From positions 1 through 6,637 of the forward strand of contig JAUIKX010000197.1 of NCBI GenBank assembly GCA_030430515.1: a stretch of DNA of 6,637 bases, given 5' to 3'. This document shows positions 5,618 through 6,637 of this stretch, piece after piece. How positions within the stretch are numbered: the stretch's first letter is position 1; each line of letters begins with the position of its first letter. The notes beneath the pieces were generated by a model. That model did no database searches. It was given only the letters and a program-made list of their open reading frames with translations, and was not told the origin of the DNA. The position numbers and the translations under genes are program-made. The DNA comes from Gammaproteobacteria bacterium. Its GTDB lineage: Bacteria > Pseudomonadota > Gammaproteobacteria > Pseudomonadales > Azotimanducaceae.

Positions 5618-6076
5618 GTGCTTAGAACTTTCACCCTGATCATCGCTACGCTCGCCCTTCTCTGCGGCCCGCACACGCTGGCTGCAAGCGACGGCGAGTT
5701 GCATTCTGCCTCGACCGGCAACATCGGCATTACGCTCAACATTGCAGAACCGGTGAGCGCCCAGCCGCTCGGCGACGTTTCTCTGACGGTCGATGGTGAC
5801 AGCGCCTCCACCCTGTGCCTGCAATCTGCCATGGGCAACTCTTTCACTGTCAGAGCGCTTGGTGACGGACCCGACCATCAACTGATGCTGCGCAGCGCCG
5901 CATCCGACCTTCGTTACGATGTTCTGTTCCCAAAGCGCAGCGCTGTCTCGAAGCCTGGCTGCGAAGTCGGCCAGACACAAACCGATCTGCGGGTCGTCAT
6001 GGCCGACCGTGATGCGCTCGCTTCGTCTACCCGTATCTATTCAGGCACTTTGACCCTACTTTTCGCCCCGAACTGA
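5618..6076 (+). CDS. Small exported beta-rich protein, spore-coat-U / pilin-like (paralogue of the next gene)
   Basis: This is a 152-residue protein of unknown role. A clear signal peptide covers residues 1-23: MLR, the hydrophobic run TFTLIIATLALL, then a Thr-Leu-Ala/Ala cleavage region. The mature chain alternates short hydrophobic strands. It has two cysteines, Cys67 and Cys115, that could form a disulfide, and ends in YSGTLTLLFAPN. This closing strand is of the kind seen in spore-coat-U-type and chaperone-usher-type subunits. The core aligns by eye with the downstream protein: S-x-G-x3-I-x-L, A-x2-V, L-x-D-[VI]-S-L, then L-x0-1-C, [FY]-x-[VI]-x-A-x-GDG. The start is GTG at 5618 with no good ribosome site. 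The frame opens upstream only to 5585 and contains no ATG, but the signal peptide fits this start. The assignment to the spore-coat-U-like class is inference; a beta-sandwich surface or periplasmic protein is the safer statement. Confidence 0.75.
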   Translation: MLRTFTLIIATLALLCGPHTLAASDGELHSASTGNIGITLNIAEPVSAQPLGDVSLTVDGDSASTLCLQSAMGNSFTVRALGDGPDHQLMLRSAASDLRYDVLFPKRSAVSKPGCEVGQTQTDLRVVMADRDALASSTRIYSGTLTLLFAPN

Positions 6077-6239
6077 CAGATTTACGGCTCGTTGAAGGTT
6101 GTTTTCTGGCGAATAGCGACCTGGTTCACGTCGGCTTTCTGGCAGCAGTGCTACTTTTCCGTCCTCAGTGACTGGCCCGTTTCGACAGAGAAATGCCGCC
6201 AGACAACGAATCAAGGCAACAATCGGAGCAGTACAAACG
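6077..6239 (+). other. 163-base gap between the two exported-protein genes
   Basis: No intrinsic terminator and no convincing sigma-70 or sigma-54 promoter was found. It contains an inverted repeat, TCTGGCAGCA at 6138-6147 against TGCCGCCAGA at 6194-6203 (one mismatch, 46-base loop), and the short symmetric CAGTGACTG at 6166-6174. If the two genes are co-transcribed, this long spacer is a place for mRNA processing or differential expression. Confidence 0.3.
6225..6228 (+). promoter_or_regulatory. Ribosome binding site of the second exported-protein gene
   Basis: GGAG lies 11 bases before the ATG at 6240, somewhat far but the only purine-rich site there. It supports this ATG, which is followed directly by a good signal peptide. 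Confidence 0.5.
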
Positions 6240-6637
6240 ATGAGCACTCGACTGGCAAAGCACCTCAAGCACCTGGCCCTCGGCGGCGTTCTCGCGGCAG
6301 CGGCAACCTCTGCATTCGCGGCAACCCAGGGTTCCACGGCCTTCAACTCGGTCGGCGATGTGAACATCGACCTGGTGGTGGCGAACGAAGTAAAGATTTC
6401 GAACCTCGATGACATTTCTCTCAACTTCGCCGGCGCAGATGTATCCGGTTCGTCCTTAGCCTGCGTGTACCGGAACGGCCTGACGAGCAACTACGAGATC
6501 ACCGCGACCGGCGACGGAACGGCTGGTGCGTTCACGCTCACAGATGGCACCAACTCGGTGGGCTACTCCGTCATCGTCGACGACGGCGTGGCCGGCAACG
6601 ACACGGCAACGCTCAGCACCGGCAGCGCGGTAGCGCG
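6240..6637 (+). CDS. Exported beta-rich protein, spore-coat-U / pilin-like, partial (C-terminus outside window)
   Basis: The frame is open for 132 codons to the window edge. The protein begins MSTRLAKHLKHLALGG, a basic n-region, followed by the hydrophobic VLAAAATSAFA with a textbook signal peptidase I site Ala-Phe-Ala at 25-27. The mature part is rich in Gly, Ser, Thr, Asn and Asp and in short alternating strands, as in secreted beta-sandwich subunits. Shared positions with the upstream protein include S37-V-G-D-V-N-I43, A48, V51, L56-x-D-I-S-L61, L73-A-C75, Y85-E-I and A89-T-G-D-G93, so the two are paralogues. The single Cys seen (Cys75) lines up with Cys67 of the neighbour, so a second Cys is expected beyond the edge. 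The segment from Cys75 to about residue 115 has the C, Y-x-I, Gly-rich turn, then Y-x-V rhythm of spore-coat-U domains. Function unknown; an adhesin or fimbria-like subunit is a guess. Confidence 0.78.
   Translation, partial: MSTRLAKHLKHLALGGVLAAAATSAFAATQGSTAFNSVGDVNIDLVVANEVKISNLDDISLNFAGADVSGSSLACVYRNGLTSNYEITATGDGTAGAFTLTDGTNSVGYSVIVDDGVAGNDTATLSTGSAVA

Noticed and set aside
6141..6155. Sigma-54-like TGGCA...GC element upstream of the second exported-protein gene
   Set aside because: The distance between the GG and GC elements is 7 bases, not the required 10.

Overview
The window is a roughly 60% GC stretch of bacterial chromosome carrying seven protein genes, two of them cut by the window ends. 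Gene content and layout point to a gammaproteobacterium. The etfBA pair diverges from a fused ETF:ubiquinone oxidoreductase gene, as in Pseudomonas and relatives; the MoaA belongs to a variant found in pseudomonads and marine relatives; and a DUF1285 gene is present. Genus cannot be settled from the sequence. There are no tRNA or rRNA genes, insertion sequences, integrase genes or CRISPR repeats, and no gene-free gap exceeds about 200 bases.

Left third (1-3363): etfB and etfA run leftward with a 4-base ATGA overlap, and etfA is cut at the window start after 250 codons. The etf-QO gene runs rightward. Together they form one electron path: acyl-CoA and other flavin dehydrogenases pass electrons to the soluble EtfAB flavoprotein, and the membrane-bound 4Fe-4S flavoprotein ETF-QO passes them to ubiquinone. 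The 202-base gap between etfB and etf-QO holds candidate back-to-back promoters, a dyad that could be an operator for etf-QO, and a terminator-like hairpin with a T-tract in the etfB leader.

Middle (3370-5456): three leftward genes look like one operon, read in the order moaA (GTP 3',8-cyclase, first step of molybdenum cofactor synthesis), a small Trp-rich predicted lipoprotein, and a DUF1285 protein. It ends only 6 bases from the end of etf-QO, tail to tail, with a strong hairpin just inside the last DUF1285 codons. A good sigma-70-like promoter for moaA lies at 5529-5557 and argues for the short MoaA start.

Right end (5457-6637): a 161-base divergent gap is followed by two rightward genes for small exported proteins with signal peptides. 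I aligned them by eye and they are clearly related to each other. They resemble beta-rich, spore-coat-U / chaperone-usher-pilin-like subunits. The second is cut by the window end. This is the least ordinary part of the window and may be the edge of a surface-structure locus, but no chaperone or usher gene is visible, so that remains an inference.
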